Of a stretch of DNA of 14,296 nt, positions 13,535 to 14,296 are shown in pieces; position 1 is the stretch's first letter; each line of letters starts with the position of its first letter. The stretch is from positions 1 to 14,296 of the forward strand of contig CARSRA010000018.1 in NCBI GenBank assembly GCA_949063825.1. Direction: 5' to 3'. The position numbers and the translations under genes were made by a program. Source of the DNA: an uncultured Candidatus Saccharibacteria bacterium (lineage in GTDB: Bacteria; Patescibacteriota; Saccharimonadia; Saccharimonadales; Saccharimonadaceae). A model generated the notes under the pieces. That model made no database searches. It saw only the letters and a list, made by a program, of their open reading frames with translations, and was not told the origin of the DNA.

Positions 13535-14296
13535 ATGGCTAGTTCGGGGTGGACTAATGAAGACGACCGGAAAAACACGGCGATCGAGATTGCTAGCCGC
13601 AATGAATGGCGGCGCATCAAAGCGCTCAAAGCTAGAATACGAGTATCGCATTTTGAGAAGAAATTACAACAAATGCAAGATCGGTACAATCACTTGCGCC
13701 AGCTTGAATGCGGAGTAATCGCTTCGGGGCGTTGGGATTTTAATGCTGACGAAATTTACCAGATGCTTTTTATGGCTTATGTTGAAGCTCGACCAGGTAA
13801 ACGCGGTACATATGATGTTCAGCGCATTGAGTCGAATTTGTTTGATAATATTTATCGGTTAGCGGTTGAAATTGCTGAGCGACGATATCATCCTTTGCGT
13901 AGTGAAACATTTATTGTTTTTGATCCGGTAATTCGAGAAATATTTGCAGCTAGTTTTCGTGATCGGATCGTGCACCATTTGATTATTAATATTTGTATCT
14001 CGTGGTGGAACCAGTATTTTGTGCGTGATTCTTATTCTTGCCGCGTAGGGAAAGGCACGGACTATGGCGTACGAAGGGCGGCGCATCATATTGGCGTGCA
14101 GACTAAAGGATATACTAAAAGGGCTTATTTCGTAAAAATGGATATTAAAGGATTTTTTATGAGTATGCCGCGAGAAATGCTGTTTGATCTTGCGATTCGG
14201 GGTGCTCATCAACAGTTCCATAAATTTGGTCCATTAGGACGCTTACTGGCATATTTATGGCGCGAGGTGATCATGGATGAACCGCTAGAGCAAGTC
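13535..14296 (+). CDS. DGR-type reverse transcriptase, 3' end beyond window
   Basis: An open frame starts ATGGCTAGTTCG directly after the avd-like stop and runs 254 codons to the window edge without a stop. Residues 1-60 are charged and helical. From about 105 it shows RT features: RYHPLRSETFIVFDPVIREIFAAS and FRDRIVHHLIINI (RT1-2 region), DSYSCRVGKGTDYGVRRA (165-182, typical of DGR and group II-like RTs) and the first catalytic Asp in MDIKGFFMSM (Asp203). The YxDD box lies beyond the window, so completeness cannot be judged. It would copy the template RNA with adenine-specific errors and feed the cDNA into the VR. Translational coupling to avd is likely. Confidence 0.92.
   Translation, partial: MASSGWTNEDDRKNTAIEIASRNEWRRIKALKARIRVSHFEKKLQQMQDRYNHLRQLECGVIASGRWDFNADEIYQMLFMAYVEARPGKRGTYDVQRIESNLFDNIYRLAVEIAERRYHPLRSETFIVFDPVIREIFAASFRDRIVHHLIINICISWWNQYFVRDSYSCRVGKGTDYGVRRAAHHIGVQTKGYTKRAYFVKMDIKGFFMSMPREMLFDLAIRGAHQQFHKFGPLGRLLAYLWREVIMDEPLEQV

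Noticed and set aside
13859..14221. 120-residue minus-strand open frame
   Set aside because: It is antisense to the reverse transcriptase, whose motifs are clear in the plus frame.
1..14296. CRISPR array, tRNA genes, insertion sequences
   Set aside because: No regularly spaced repeats, cloverleaf sequences or transposase-like frames were seen.

Overview
The window looks like part of a chromosome from a reduced-genome bacterium of the Patescibacteria/CPR type, most likely Saccharibacteria-like. This is an inference from gene content and style, not from a marker phylogeny. Supporting signs are a diversity-generating retroelement (DGR) acting on FISUMP-type secreted proteins, several promoters that place the -10 box right next to the start codon, short intergenic gaps, a minimal division-gene fragment (rsmH plus an FtsL-like protein) and UGA used as a normal stop. 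UGA as stop argues against the UGA-recoding CPR lineages.

Left part (1-4351): the last codons of one DGR target gene are followed by a CIRCE operator with an embedded promoter. Next comes an apparent proteostasis operon: clpC (AAA+ unfoldase with UVR and ClpP-binding loop), a membrane-anchored HExxH putative metallopeptidase overlapping clpC by 8 nt, and clpP. The operon ends near a strong hairpin. HrcA control of the unfoldase-peptidase pair is the natural reading.

Middle part (4364-10127): RNase HI (minus strand); a secreted, C-terminally membrane-anchored protein with a possible 22-residue basic peptide overlapping its end; a CYTH-fold protein; a minus-strand protein with DUF4868/KwaB-like character (possible phage-defence link); a roughly 500-nt AT-rich divergent intergenic region with DnaA-box-like sites; rsmH; a 23-residue basic peptide gene behind a 37-bp palindrome; a hairpin-rich stretch with no gene recognised; and an FtsL-like membrane protein.

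Right part (10188-14296): a DGR. A 607-residue secreted FISUMP protein ends in a variable region (VR). It is followed by a short hairpin, a complex 106-nt hairpin element and a third 11-bp hairpin. Then come a 388-residue protein with a C-terminal Avd-like helical part and, directly abutting it (TAG|ATG), a reverse transcriptase that runs off the right edge. The 3' end of the VR and about 53 nt of downstream non-coding DNA are repeated at the extreme left of the window, at the end of another target gene. One retroelement therefore probably diversifies at least two surface proteins about 12 kb apart. No template repeat (TR) is visible in the window; it probably lies beyond the RT or elsewhere.
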